Source of the DNA: Microtetraspora glauca
GTDB lineage: Bacteria > Actinomycetota > Actinomycetes > Streptomycetales > Streptomycetaceae
Direction: 5' to 3'
Assembly: GCA_000721275.1 (NCBI GenBank)
Contig: JOFO01000033.1
Coordinates: 4,500-68,499 of the forward strand
Length of the DNA stretch: 64,000 bases
Part shown: positions 44,098 to 52,198 of the stretch, in pieces
Layout of the letters: each line of letters opens with the position of its first letter
Position numbering within the stretch: position 1 is the first letter of the stretch
Made by a program: the position numbers and the translations under genes
The notes under the pieces: generated by a model
Told to the model about the DNA's origin: nothing
What the model saw: only the letters and a program-made list of their open reading frames with translations
The model's database searches: none

Positions 44098-46194
44098 TCA
44101 GGAACGCAGGCCCCGGATCGCGTACGCCGCCATCGTGACCCCGGCCAGGCCCAGCACGAGCGGCAGCGGGGCGGCGGCCACGGACTGCTGCCCCGCCCAG
44201 CCCGCCCACACCAGCACCCACACCACCCCGGCGGTGACCCGCCCGCCGGCGCCGAGCGTCCGCAGCAGCGCCCCGGCCAGCAGCAGGCACAGCGCCTGCG
44301 CCACCACCGGCGCCACCCGCCCGGCCGGGCCCGCGCCCAGCAGCTCGGCGCCCGGCCCCGCCGCCGCGGGCGGCAGCAGGCCCAGCAGCGGCGGCGCGGT
44401 GTGCAGCGCGAGGAACGTCGCCGCGACGACGGCGCCCGCGAACCCCGCGCGGAAGACGCGCGCCCCGACCGCCGCGCCCTGGAGCGCGACCAGCACCAGC
44501 GCGGCGGCGAGCGCCGGACCCGGCAGCGCGGCCAGCAGCCCGGTGCCGGACAGCCGGGCCACGTCCAGCGGCTCGGCGAGGGCCAGCGGCAGCCAGAACG
44601 CCACCGCCGCCGCCCCGAGCAGCACCCACCGGACCGGCCCGCGCCGGTCCCGGGCCGGAGCCGGCGGCGGTTCCCGGCGCACGGTCGCGGCCCCGGGCTC
44701 GGGCGCGCGCGGCCGGGGCACGTACACCGGGATGCCGAAGGCGGGCGTCACCGCGTCCTGCGCGGCCGTGGTCCGCAGATAGGCGCTCTGCCGGGCCCAG
44801 CTGGTGCCGTAGCCGTCCCCGGGCGCGGGCGAGCCCTGCGGCGCGGGCGCCTCCGGCGCGCGCTCCGGCGCCCGGCCGCGCAGCACGGCCCGCAGCCCCG
44901 GCACGCACACCAGGGCCATCACGGTCATCCCGCCGAGCACCGCCATCCCGGCGCCGCTGATGCCGTACGGCCCCAGCAGCAGCGCCGCGCCGCCCAGCAC
45001 CAGCACGCACATGCCGCCCTGCACGACGGCGAGCATCCCGGTGCGGCCCTGCACCCGCAGCACCCCGATGTACAGCTCGACCGCGACCCGGGGGAGCGCC
45101 CCGGCGGCCAGCAGCCGCAGCACGGTCGAGCCGTTGTCGGTGTAGCCCTGGCCGAAGGGCGTGAGGATGAGCGGCGCGAAGACGACCAGGACGAGGACGA
45201 CGGGCACGAGCAGCAGCACCATCCGGCGCAGCGCGCCCCGCACGCCGTCGGCGAGGGACTCGGGGCTGTGGGAGGCGTGCGCGGTGAGCGAGGCGGCCAT
45301 GTTGATGGCCATGAACTCCATGGTGCCGCCGACGGTGTACGCCGTGTAGAAGAAGGCGTTGTGGGCTGCGTCGAAGCGGACGGCGACCATCACCGGCAGC
45401 AGGCTGATCATCAGCAGGCTGAACAGGGCGCCGACCGCGTCCCCGGCGACGAAGCGGCCGATCTCGCGGTACGTGGGCGGTTCGCGGTCCCGGTCGGCGC
45501 GGGCCTGCTGCGGGATGAGCCTGCGGAAGACCAGCCAGGCCAGCGGGACGGTGGAGAACGCGATGGCCGCCGCCCAGGAGACGAAGACGCCGAGGACGGG
45601 CAGCGCGGCGGCGAGGACGACCAGCAGGACCAGCTTGCCGACGGAGAAGACGGCGTTGCCGACCGGCACCCAGAACGCCTTCCGCAGCCCGGTGAGGACC
45701 CCGTCCTGGAGGGTGAGCAGTGCCCAGCCGACCGAGGTCACCGTGAAGAAGAGCCCGGCGGAGAGGGTGCCGAGCGGGGCGTACGAGGGTCCCCACCAGT
45801 CCAGGGTGAGCAGGAAGATCCCGCAGGCGGCGGCCACCACGACCGTGCTGAGCAGGTAGAGGCGGGCGACGAGCGGGCCGGTGGCGCGGCCGGCCCGGGG
45901 GACGTAGCGGACGACGGCGCCGGAGAGGGTGGTGGCGGTGATCGAGGCGAGCATCCGCTGGGCGGCGATGGCGGCGGAGCCCTCGCCGACGGCGTCCTCG
46001 GTGTAGTAGCGGGCGGCGACCAGCCAGAAGCCGAGACCGAGGGCGGCGGAGACGCCGGTGGAGAGCATGAGGGCGTAGGCGTTGCGGAAGAGGGAGTCGC
46101 CGCCGTCGGCGGGCGGGCCCTCGCCGGCGCCCTTCGCCTCGCGGGCCCCCGGGGCGTCCGGGGCGGCTCCCGGGGCCCGTACGGTCTCGGTCAC
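44098..46194 (-). CDS. Polysaccharide flippase (MATE/Wzx-like) with extra C-terminal membrane domain
   Basis: A 698-residue membrane protein. Residues ~35-440 contain 12 or more helices in the MOP flippase pattern (ALMLSTGVSAALGLGFWLVAARYY, VGEGSAAIAAQRMLASI, TLSGAVVRYVPRA). A polar linker of ~90 residues follows, and then five further hydrophobic helices (VRWVLLGAAAVAFWLPLAL ... LVLGLAGVTMAAYAI). Ordinary Wzx proteins are 420-500 residues, so the C-terminal module is an addition. It should flip lipid-linked oligosaccharide. GTG 46194 overlaps the aminotransferase stop (GTGA). Confidence 0.83.
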   Translation of the reverse strand: MTETVRAPGAAPDAPGAREAKGAGEGPPADGGDSLFRNAYALMLSTGVSAALGLGFWLVAARYYTEDAVGEGSAAIAAQRMLASITATTLSGAVVRYVPRAGRATGPLVARLYLLSTVVVAAACGIFLLTLDWWGPSYAPLGTLSAGLFFTVTSVGWALLTLQDGVLTGLRKAFWVPVGNAVFSVGKLVLLVVLAAALPVLGVFVSWAAAIAFSTVPLAWLVFRRLIPQQARADRDREPPTYREIGRFVAGDAVGALFSLLMISLLPVMVAVRFDAAHNAFFYTAYTVGGTMEFMAINMAASLTAHASHSPESLADGVRGALRRMVLLLVPVVLVLVVFAPLILTPFGQGYTDNGSTVLRLLAAGALPRVAVELYIGVLRVQGRTGMLAVVQGGMCVLVLGGAALLLGPYGISGAGMAVLGGMTVMALVCVPGLRAVLRGRAPERAPEAPAPQGSPAPGDGYGTSWARQSAYLRTTAAQDAVTPAFGIPVYVPRPRAPEPGAATVRREPPPAPARDRRGPVRWVLLGAAAVAFWLPLALAEPLDVARLSGTGLLAALPGPALAAALVLVALQGAAVGARVFRAGFAGAVVAATFLALHTAPPLLGLLPPAAAGPGAELLGAGPAGRVAPVVAQALCLLLAGALLRTLGAGGRVTAGVVWVLVWAGWAGQQSVAAAPLPLVLGLAGVTMAAYAIRGLRS

Positions 46195-47390
46195 CGGGCG
46201 CCGCCGAGGGCGGGCGAGGGCACGGCGGGGCGGGCGCCGCAGGCGCGGAGCGCGGCGAGGACGGCGTCGGCGCGGCGCGGGTCGACGGGCAGCGCGTGCC
46301 GGGCGAACCAGGCGGCGGCGGCCGGAGCGGGGGAGGGGTCGGTGAAGGCCTCCCCGGCGTAGCTGTCGAGCGGCGGGTCGTAGAGGTAGCCGACGGTGAT
46401 CCGGTGGCGGGCGAGCGCGGCGACGGCGGCGTCCCGGTCCTCGACCAGCAGCGGCACCCGGAAGAGCGGCGGGACGGCGCCGTCGGCGGGCAGGCCCTGC
46501 GCGGAGTACTCGCTGGCGAGGAGGCGGGCGGTGCCGGCGCGGTGGGCGTCGAGGACGGTGTCGAGGGCGGCGAGCCGGCGGCGGGTGCGGCGGAGCCGGC
46601 CGGCGCCGGGCGCGAGCCGGTAGTCGTGCATGTCGACCCGGACCCAGGAGTGGAAGGGGTCGAGGGCGGGGGCGGCGGCGAGCGCGTCCGCCAGCGCGGC
46701 GGGGCGCAGCGGCATCCGGATGCCGGGCCGTTCGTGCAGGCCGAGGGCGCGGAGGGCGGCGTGCGCGGGGCGGGCGAGGCGCATGCCGCGGGCGGCGGAC
46801 TCGGCGTACGGGCGGGCCAGGTAGGCGAGTTCGCGGTGGAGCCGGGCGGGGTGGAGGAGGGCGTCGCGGGCGGCGGCGAGGCCGTCGCGGAGGGCGGGGT
46901 CGGCGACGGTGAGGAAGCCGCCGGTCTTGGCGCCGGTGTGCTTGGAGAGGCTGAAGACGGAGGCGTCGCCCCAGGCGCCGGCGGGCCGGCCGCCGACGGT
47001 GGAGCCGATGGCGTGGGCGGCGTCCTCCAGGAGCGGGATGCCGAGCCGGTCGCAGCGGGCGCGCAGCTCGGGTGCCGGGTCGGGGTTGCCGTACAGGTTG
47101 GTGGTGAGGACGGCGGAGAGCCCGGACCAGACGCGCTCGGGGACGGCCGCCGGGTCGAGGGAGCCGTCGCGCGGGTCGAGCGGGGCCTGGACGGGCCGGA
47201 GTCCGGCGGCGAGCACGACGAAGAAGATGACGTCGTCGTTGACGGGTGACATGAGCACCCGGCCGCCGGGTGCGCACCAGTGGCGCAGGGCGAGGTAGAG
47301 GCCGAGGCGGCACGACGGCACGTAAAGGCACGCGCGGCCGCCGAGCCGTGTGCGCATCTGTGCTTCCAGGTCCGCGTAGGCAGAGACCAT
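46191..47390 (-). CDS. DegT/DnrJ/EryC1 family aminotransferase
   Basis: A 399-residue PLP-dependent, fold-type I protein. Recognisable parts are the YVPSCRLGLYLALRHWCAPGGRVLMSPVNDDVIFFVVLAAGLRPV segment, LTTNLYGNPDP, LLEDAAHAIGSTVGGRPAGAWGDASVFSLSKHTGAKTGGF with the PLP lysine in SLSKHTG. The family aminates keto-sugars bound to nucleotides or acts as a dehydratase. It resembles a nucleotide-sugar aminotransferase for an amino sugar in the exported polymer. First gene of the two-gene minus-strand operon; AGGGGGG precedes the ATG. Confidence 0.85.
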   Translation of the reverse strand: MVSAYADLEAQMRTRLGGRACLYVPSCRLGLYLALRHWCAPGGRVLMSPVNDDVIFFVVLAAGLRPVQAPLDPRDGSLDPAAVPERVWSGLSAVLTTNLYGNPDPAPELRARCDRLGIPLLEDAAHAIGSTVGGRPAGAWGDASVFSLSKHTGAKTGGFLTVADPALRDGLAAARDALLHPARLHRELAYLARPYAESAARGMRLARPAHAALRALGLHERPGIRMPLRPAALADALAAAPALDPFHSWVRVDMHDYRLAPGAGRLRRTRRRLAALDTVLDAHRAGTARLLASEYSAQGLPADGAVPPLFRVPLLVEDRDAAVAALARHRITVGYLYDPPLDSYAGEAFTDPSPAPAAAAWFARHALPVDPRRADAVLAALRACGARPAVPSPALGGAR

Positions 47391-47481
47391 GACAGATTCC
47401 CCCCTGAATCCCCGGGCCCAATGTCGCCCGATCCGGGCGGGCCGTCAACAACGCCCCGGCCGGCTTCCGCTGTGGTCGCGC

Positions 47482-47525
47482 GGAAGGGCCCGTCCGGGTC
47501 GGCCGACCGTGAACGGGCCCTTTCC
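47482..47525 (-). terminator. Terminator after the sigma factor gene
   Basis: AAGGGCCCGT (47484-47493) pairs with ACGGGCCCTT (47513-47522) and outer bases extend the stem. It lies 65 bp past the stop of the minus-strand sigma gene and 90 bp before the aminotransferase start. Confidence 0.65.
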
Positions 47526-47588
47526 GTCGCCATCTTGGCGGTTCGCGGGGGTTTTCGGAGGGGGTTTCCGCCGGAGAGGCGGCGGGTT

Positions 47589-48482
47589 TCATTCCTCCAG
47601 GGTGAGTCCGCGGCGGAGCCGGGCGAGGGTGCGGGAGAGCAGCCGGGAGACGTGCATCTGGGAGATGCCGAGCTCGGCGCCGATCTCCGACTGGGTGAGT
47701 CCGGTGACGAACCGGAGGGAGAGGATGCGCCGTTCGCGTTCGGGCAGCGAGGCGATCATCGGCTTGAGGGAGGCGATGTACTCGATGCCGGTCAGGCCGT
47801 GGTCCTCGTAGCCGAGGCGGTCGGCGAGGGCGGACTCGTTCGGTCCGTGGTCGTCGTCCTCGGTCTGGGCGTCGAGGGAGGCGGCCGTGTAGGCGTTGCT
47901 GGCGGCCATGCCCTCGACGACCTCGTCCTCGCCGATGCCGAGTTCGGCGGCGAGTTCGGCGACGGTGGGCGCCCGGTCGAGGCGCTGGGCGAGGGCGTCG
48001 CCGGCCCGGGCCAGGTCGAGGCGGAGTTCCTGGAGCCGCCGGGGGACGTGCACGGACCAGGACGTGTCGCGGAAGAACCGCTTGATCTCGCCGATGATGG
48101 TCGGCATCGCGAAGGTGGGGAACTCGACGCCGCGGGTGAGTTCGAAGCGGTCGATGGCCTTGATGAGGCCGATCGTGCCGACCTGGACGATGTCCTCCAT
48201 GGGTTCGCTGCGGGTGCCGAAGCGGGCGGCGGCGAAGCGGACGAGGGCCAGGTTGAGTTCGACGAGGGTGTTGCGGACGTACGCGTGCTCGTGGGTGCCC
48301 TCCTCCAGCTCGGCGAGCCGGGCGAAGAGGTCCTTCGAGAGGGCGCGGGCGTCCGCGGGGGCGACCCGGTCGAGCGGGCCGTCGAGCGCCGGGTGCGGCG
48401 CGGGTGTGACGTCGGCGGTACGGGGAAGGGGGGATGTCGACGGCGCGGTGGGGGTGCGCGGGACGTCGAGCCGGGGTGACAT
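47589..48482 (-). CDS. RNA polymerase sigma factor, SigB/SigF/SigG type
   Basis: A 297-residue group 3 sigma factor. Region 2 is visible in RNTLVELNLALVRFAAARF and EDIVQVGTIGLIKAIDRFELTRGVEFPTFAMPTIIGEIKRFFRDTSWSVHVPRRLQELR; region 3 in LDRAPTVAELAAELGIGEDEVVEGM; region 4 in LPERERRILSLRFVTGLTQSEIGAELGISQMHVSRLLSRTLARLR. This is the stress/sporulation SigB-F-G group of Streptomyces, controlled by anti-sigma kinases and STAS antagonists such as those encoded divergently here. AGGAGGAG precedes the ATG. Confidence 0.95.
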   Translation of the reverse strand: MSPRLDVPRTPTAPSTSPLPRTADVTPAPHPALDGPLDRVAPADARALSKDLFARLAELEEGTHEHAYVRNTLVELNLALVRFAAARFGTRSEPMEDIVQVGTIGLIKAIDRFELTRGVEFPTFAMPTIIGEIKRFFRDTSWSVHVPRRLQELRLDLARAGDALAQRLDRAPTVAELAAELGIGEDEVVEGMAASNAYTAASLDAQTEDDDHGPNESALADRLGYEDHGLTGIEYIASLKPMIASLPERERRILSLRFVTGLTQSEIGAELGISQMHVSRLLSRTLARLRRGLTLEE

Positions 48483-48689
48483 GCGTCTCCTCCTGGATGG
48501 AAGTTCGGGGTGCGGTGTGGCGCCTCCAAGGCCTGCCGGATCGGGTGTTCCCTCCTAGCCCTACCTGCTCGGCGGTGATCGTTGCAAGTGGCAATAGTCG
48601 GTTTTGGTGGGGTTTGTGGGGGGCTCATGTGCGCTGGTGGGGGCCCCACTAGTAGGGTTTCCGGCAGTCGATCGAGGAGGGCTGCGACC

Positions 48690-49058
48690 ATGGACCGCCA
48701 GCACACCGGCAGCACGCGGCTGCGGGTCGAGGCCAGGGCCGTGGACGGCGGCACCGAGGTCGTCGTACCGGTGGGTGAGCTCGATCACCACACCGCCGAG
48801 CTGCTGCGGGTCCCGCTCGACGCGGCGCTCGACGCCGGCCGCACCCGGCTGGTCGTCGACTGCTCGGGGCTCGGCTTCTGCGACTCGACGGGACTCAACG
48901 TGCTCCTGGGGGCGCGGCTGCGGGCCGAGGAGGCCGGCGGCGGGGTCCACCTGGTGGCCATGCGGCCCGCCGTGGCCCGGGTCTTCCAGATCACCGGCGC
49001 GGAGGCGGTCTTCACCGTCCACGACACCCTCGGCACCGCCCTGCCCGGCTCCGGCTGA
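48690..49058 (+). CDS. STAS-domain anti-sigma factor antagonist
   Basis: A 122-residue single-domain STAS protein (VEARAVDGGTEVVVPVGELDHHTAELLRVPLDAALDAGRTRLVVDCSGLGFCDSTGLNVLLGARL). The phosphorylatable serine is in FCDSTGLN, the place used in SpoIIAA/RsbV. In partner switching the dephosphorylated form binds the HATPase anti-sigma factor and frees the sigma factor. ATG 48690 follows GAGGAGGG. It is divergent from the sigma gene with a 207-bp gap containing TTGC-AAGTG-GCAA and several G-rich runs. Confidence 0.93.
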   Translation: MDRQHTGSTRLRVEARAVDGGTEVVVPVGELDHHTAELLRVPLDAALDAGRTRLVVDCSGLGFCDSTGLNVLLGARLRAEEAGGGVHLVAMRPAVARVFQITGAEAVFTVHDTLGTALPGSG

Positions 49059-49141
49059 CCGCCGTACCGGCCACCCCCCCCGCACCACCCTTTCCCCGTA
49101 CCTGCCCCTGCTGTCTCGTCGCCCGGTGAGGTGAAGCGCTG

Positions 49142-49561
49142 ATGGACCCGACTTCCGATGTCCGTACGCTCACGCTCGCCGAGACCACCGGCACCGTGCC
49201 GCTCGCCCGCGACTTCACCCGGACGGCGCTCATGGAGTGGGGCTGGCTGCCCGCCGCCACCGCCGACCGCCGGGCCGCCGCCGACGACGTCCTGCTCGTC
49301 GTCTCCGAGCTGGTCACCAACGCCTGCCTGCACGCCGAGGGCCCCGAACGGCTCCGGGTGCTCCGCCTCGCCCGCGCCGTCCGCCTGGAGGTCACCGACC
49401 GGGGCGCCGGACAGCCCGCGCCCCGCACCCCGCACCGCTCGGGGCGCCCCGGCGGGCACGGCATGTTCATCGTGCAGCGGCTCTGCCTGGACTGGGGCAT
49501 CCAGCGCGTCCCGGGCGCCCCCGGCAAGACGGTCTGGGCCGAACTGGCCGCCCCCGCCTGA
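49142..49561 (+). CDS. Anti-sigma factor serine kinase-like ATP-binding protein
   Basis: A 139-residue HATPase_c_2 protein of the SpoIIAB/RsbW class. N-box VVSELVTNACLHA (Glu and Asn for Mg-ATP), G1-type LEVTDRGAGQP and G2-type GRPGGHGMFIVQRLCLDWGI are present. It probably binds a sigma factor and phosphorylates a STAS partner; the adjacent STAS gene and divergent sigma gene are the natural candidates. 83 bp separate it from the STAS gene; GAGGTGAAG lies before the ATG. Confidence 0.9.
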   Translation: MDPTSDVRTLTLAETTGTVPLARDFTRTALMEWGWLPAATADRRAAADDVLLVVSELVTNACLHAEGPERLRVLRLARAVRLEVTDRGAGQPAPRTPHRSGRPGGHGMFIVQRLCLDWGIQRVPGAPGKTVWAELAAPA

Positions 49562-49695
49562 CGCCCGCGGCCCCTGCGCCCTTCCCCGCGACCGCCGCAG
49601 GACTTTCACCGTCGCTCTTCTTCCCTCCGTACGGCCCCGGGCGTACCTTGAGCGCCCGATCTGATGGGACGTCAGGAAACGCGTGAGGGGTCGCG

Positions 49696-50394
49696 GTGGA
49701 CTGGAAGCCGAACCGGAGGAGGACGGCCGCCGTGCTCACGGCCGCCGTCGCGGTCGGGGCGCCGGCCGGACTGGCCGCCGCGCCCGCCGCCCACGCCGAG
49801 GTCGTCGACGTGCGGTACGCCTGCGAGACCAAGATCGGCGACCGCGCCGCCGTCTCGCCCGTCGACATCACGGCCGAGCGGAAGGGCGACGCGTACGCGA
49901 TCACCATGACCTTCGACAAGGGCGTCTCCGACAGCCCCGTCGAACTCCCCAAGGGCGTCATGACCCCCCGCGCCGAGCTCGTCCTCGGCGGCGCCGACCG
50001 GGGCACGCTCACCGTCCGGGGCACCCCCAACGCCGCCGCGATCCCCGCCTTCACCCCCATCCGGATCGGCACCCTCACCGGCACCTACACCCCGAAGGCC
50101 GACGGCACCGTCACCTTCACCGCCGGCGTGCTCACCGTCCATGCCCTCGGCATGGACGCCGCCGTCTGCACCCCCCGCGACAAGCCCGCCCCCTCCCTCA
50201 GCCTCGCCGTCACCGGCCTCGCCGGGGACGCGCCCGCGCCGCCGCCCGAAGCGGCCCTCCCCGGCGGCGAACTCCCGAAGACCGGCGGCCCCGCCACCAC
50301 CACCGCCCTCGGCACCCTCGGCGGCACCGTCCTCCTCGGCGGTGTCGCCGGCCTCCTCTGGCTCACCCGCCGCCCCCGCCCGGACCGCCCGTGA
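49696..50394 (+). CDS. Sortase-type surface protein with LPKTG signal
   Basis: A 232-residue secreted protein. The signal peptide ends at AHA-EV (~residue 34). One beta-rich domain follows (VVDVRYACETKIGDRAAVSPVDITAER ... ELVLGGADRGTLTVRGTPNAAAIPAFTPIRIGTLTGTYTPKADGTVTFTAGVLTV). Then comes a Pro/Ala spacer and a cell-wall sorting signal: LPKTG, hydrophobic helix and RRPRP tail. The domain recurs twice in the protein encoded at 52195. First gene of a four-gene coupled operon. GTG start with GAGGGG upstream. No sortase gene lies in the window. Confidence 0.78.
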   Translation: MDWKPNRRRTAAVLTAAVAVGAPAGLAAAPAAHAEVVDVRYACETKIGDRAAVSPVDITAERKGDAYAITMTFDKGVSDSPVELPKGVMTPRAELVLGGADRGTLTVRGTPNAAAIPAFTPIRIGTLTGTYTPKADGTVTFTAGVLTVHALGMDAAVCTPRDKPAPSLSLAVTGLAGDAPAPPPEAALPGGELPKTGGPATTTALGTLGGTVLLGGVAGLLWLTRRPRPDRP

Positions 50395-51191
50395 CCAGGG
50401 CCCGGTACGCCCTCCTCGCCGCCGGCGCCTTCCTCGGCACCCTCGCCGCCGCGCCCCCGGCCACCCCCGGCTGGACCGCCGCCCCCGCCGCCGGACGGCC
50501 CTACGCCTACCTCGAAGGTCCCGCCGGCAGCGTCCTGGAGGACACCCTCTCCGTCACCAACCCCGGACCCCGCCCGCTCACCGTCACCCTCACCGGCGAA
50601 GGCCCCGCCGCCGTCGCCTTCGCCGCCCGCACCGTCACCGTGCCCGCCCGCACCCGCGCCGACGTGCCCTTCGCCGTCACCGTCACCGCCGCCACCCCGC
50701 CCGGCGAGCACCGCGGCACCGTCCGGGCCTCGGCCGGCGGCCGGCGGACCGCCGTCGACCTGCGGCTGAAGGTCAGCGGCCCCCGGCTCGCCGCCCTCAC
50801 CGTCGAGGACGCCCGCGTCGACCGCGCCACCGGCACCCTCCACTACACCCTCGTCAACCGCGGCAGCACCGTCCTGGACCGCCCCCGCCTCGCCGTCCGC
50901 GCCGACGGCCTCCTCGGCACCGTTCTCGACCGCCCCGCACGCGCCCTCCCGCTCACCCTCCGCCCCGGCGAACGGGCCGCCCGCACCGAACCCTGGCCCG
51001 ACCCGCCCGCCCTCGACTCCGTCACCGTCCGGCTCACCGCCACCGCCCCCGGAGCCGGCCCCGCCACCGCGTCCGCCGCCACCGTCTTCGCCTCCGGACC
51101 CGCGCTCGCCGCCGCCGCGGCCCTCCCGCTCGCGGCGGCGGGCGGAGCCGCGTACCGGATCCGGCGCCGTACGAAGGGAGCCACCGCATGA
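50391..51191 (+). CDS. Secreted, membrane-anchored Ig-like protein of the surface operon
   Basis: A 266-residue protein with a signal peptide (YALLAAGAFLGTLAAAPPA), two immunoglobulin-like beta domains (SVLEDTLSVTNPGPRPLTVTLTGEGPAAVAF ... TVPARTRADVPFAVTVTAATPPGEHRGTVRASAG; then DRATGTLHYTLVNRGSTVLDRPRLAV) and a C-terminal transmembrane helix with an RIRRRTKGATA tail. There is no LPxTG. The first domain is of the kind found in WxL-interacting or NPCBM/CARDB-like proteins. Coupled by GTGA and ATGA overlaps to both neighbours. Confidence 0.7.
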   Translation: MTRARYALLAAGAFLGTLAAAPPATPGWTAAPAAGRPYAYLEGPAGSVLEDTLSVTNPGPRPLTVTLTGEGPAAVAFAARTVTVPARTRADVPFAVTVTAATPPGEHRGTVRASAGGRRTAVDLRLKVSGPRLAALTVEDARVDRATGTLHYTLVNRGSTVLDRPRLAVRADGLLGTVLDRPARALPLTLRPGERAARTEPWPDPPALDSVTVRLTATAPGAGPATASAATVFASGPALAAAAALPLAAAGGAAYRIRRRTKGATA

Positions 51192-52198
51192 GACGACCGG
51201 CCGCCCGCGCCCGTACGGCCCTGGCCGCGCTGCTCACCGCCCTCGCCCTGGCCCTCCTCCCGGCCCTCCCCGCGCCCCCCGCAGCTGCCGCCGCCGGGCC
51301 CGCCGTCGCCGTCTCGCAGGACCAGGCGCCCAAGGGCGGCGAGATCACCGTCAGCGGCACCGGCTGGACGGCCGGCGCGCTGCTCATGGTGCTGCTCTGC
51401 GGCCAGGGCACCCCGGAGAAGGGCGTCGTCGGCGGCACCAACTCCTGCGCCAACACCGACGGCCGGGCCGCCACCGTCGACGGACGCGGCGCCTTCAGCG
51501 TCAGACTGCCGGTCGCCGCCCCGCCCCGGCCCTGCCCCTGCGTCGTCCACGTCTCCGGCGTCACCGGCACCCAGGACGTCGTCGACGCCGCCTTCACCGT
51601 CGCCGGCCACCCCACCGCCCCGCTCCCCGACGCCACCGGCGACGGCCGCCTCGCCGTCCTCGCCGCCGCCCGCCTCGACGGCTCCGACGGGGTGCTGACC
51701 TGGTTCGGCGCGCCGCCCTCCCGCACCCTCGTGCTCACCGTCGGCAACCTCGGCACCGCGCCCGTCCGCGACCCCGTCTTCCTCGTCGGCACCGCCCGCG
51801 GCGTCCTCGCCCCGAGCGACCAGGAGCACCAGTGGCGCGGCACGATCAAGCCCGGGCAGAAGGCCCGGATCGAGCTGGACGTCGAGCTCGCCGCCGGCGC
51901 CCACGGCGCCTACCGGGTCTCCGTCTCGCACGGCGGCAGGCTCCTCGCCGCGCAGCCCTGGACCGTGGGCCGGCCCTGGGGCGTGGTCCTCTTCTGGGCG
52001 CTGCTCGCCGTGGTCGTGCCCGCCGCCCTCTTCCGGACCGGCATGGTCCTCGTCGACCGGGCCGGCGGCCGGAACCGCCACTCCGTCCCCGTCCCCGTAC
52101 CGGCGGACGCGGACGGCCCCGGGACGACCGCGGTCCTGCCGTGGTTCCTCCCCGACTCCGCACCGTCCGAGAACACTCCGACGAAGGGACATTCGTGA
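51188..52198 (+). CDS. Secreted, membrane-anchored protein with neocarzinostatin-like domain
   Basis: A 336-residue protein. A long signal peptide ends near PAAAAAG; residues ~38-140 (AVAVSQDQAPKGGEITVSGTGWTAGALLMVLLCGQ ... ACNV-like FSVRLPVAAPPRPCPCVVHVSG) resemble neocarzinostatin/Ig-fold domains with two disulphide-capable cysteine pairs. A second beta domain follows (LVLTVGNLGTAPVRDPVFLVG ... AAGAHGAYRVSVSHGG), then a transmembrane helix (WGVVLFWALLAVVVPAALF) and a ~65-residue cytoplasmic tail. ATG overlaps the preceding stop; its own stop overlaps the next GTG. Confidence 0.7.
   Translation: MRRPAARARTALAALLTALALALLPALPAPPAAAAAGPAVAVSQDQAPKGGEITVSGTGWTAGALLMVLLCGQGTPEKGVVGGTNSCANTDGRAATVDGRGAFSVRLPVAAPPRPCPCVVHVSGVTGTQDVVDAAFTVAGHPTAPLPDATGDGRLAVLAAARLDGSDGVLTWFGAPPSRTLVLTVGNLGTAPVRDPVFLVGTARGVLAPSDQEHQWRGTIKPGQKARIELDVELAAGAHGAYRVSVSHGGRLLAAQPWTVGRPWGVVLFWALLAVVVPAALFRTGMVLVDRAGGRNRHSVPVPVPADADGPGTTAVLPWFLPDSAPSENTPTKGHS

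Noticed and set aside
44135..46362. Long plus-strand frames opposite the flippase gene
   Set aside because: They are antisense frames rich in Gly/Glu/Arg with no signal or domain; the minus-strand frame has clear transmembrane helices and coupled neighbours.
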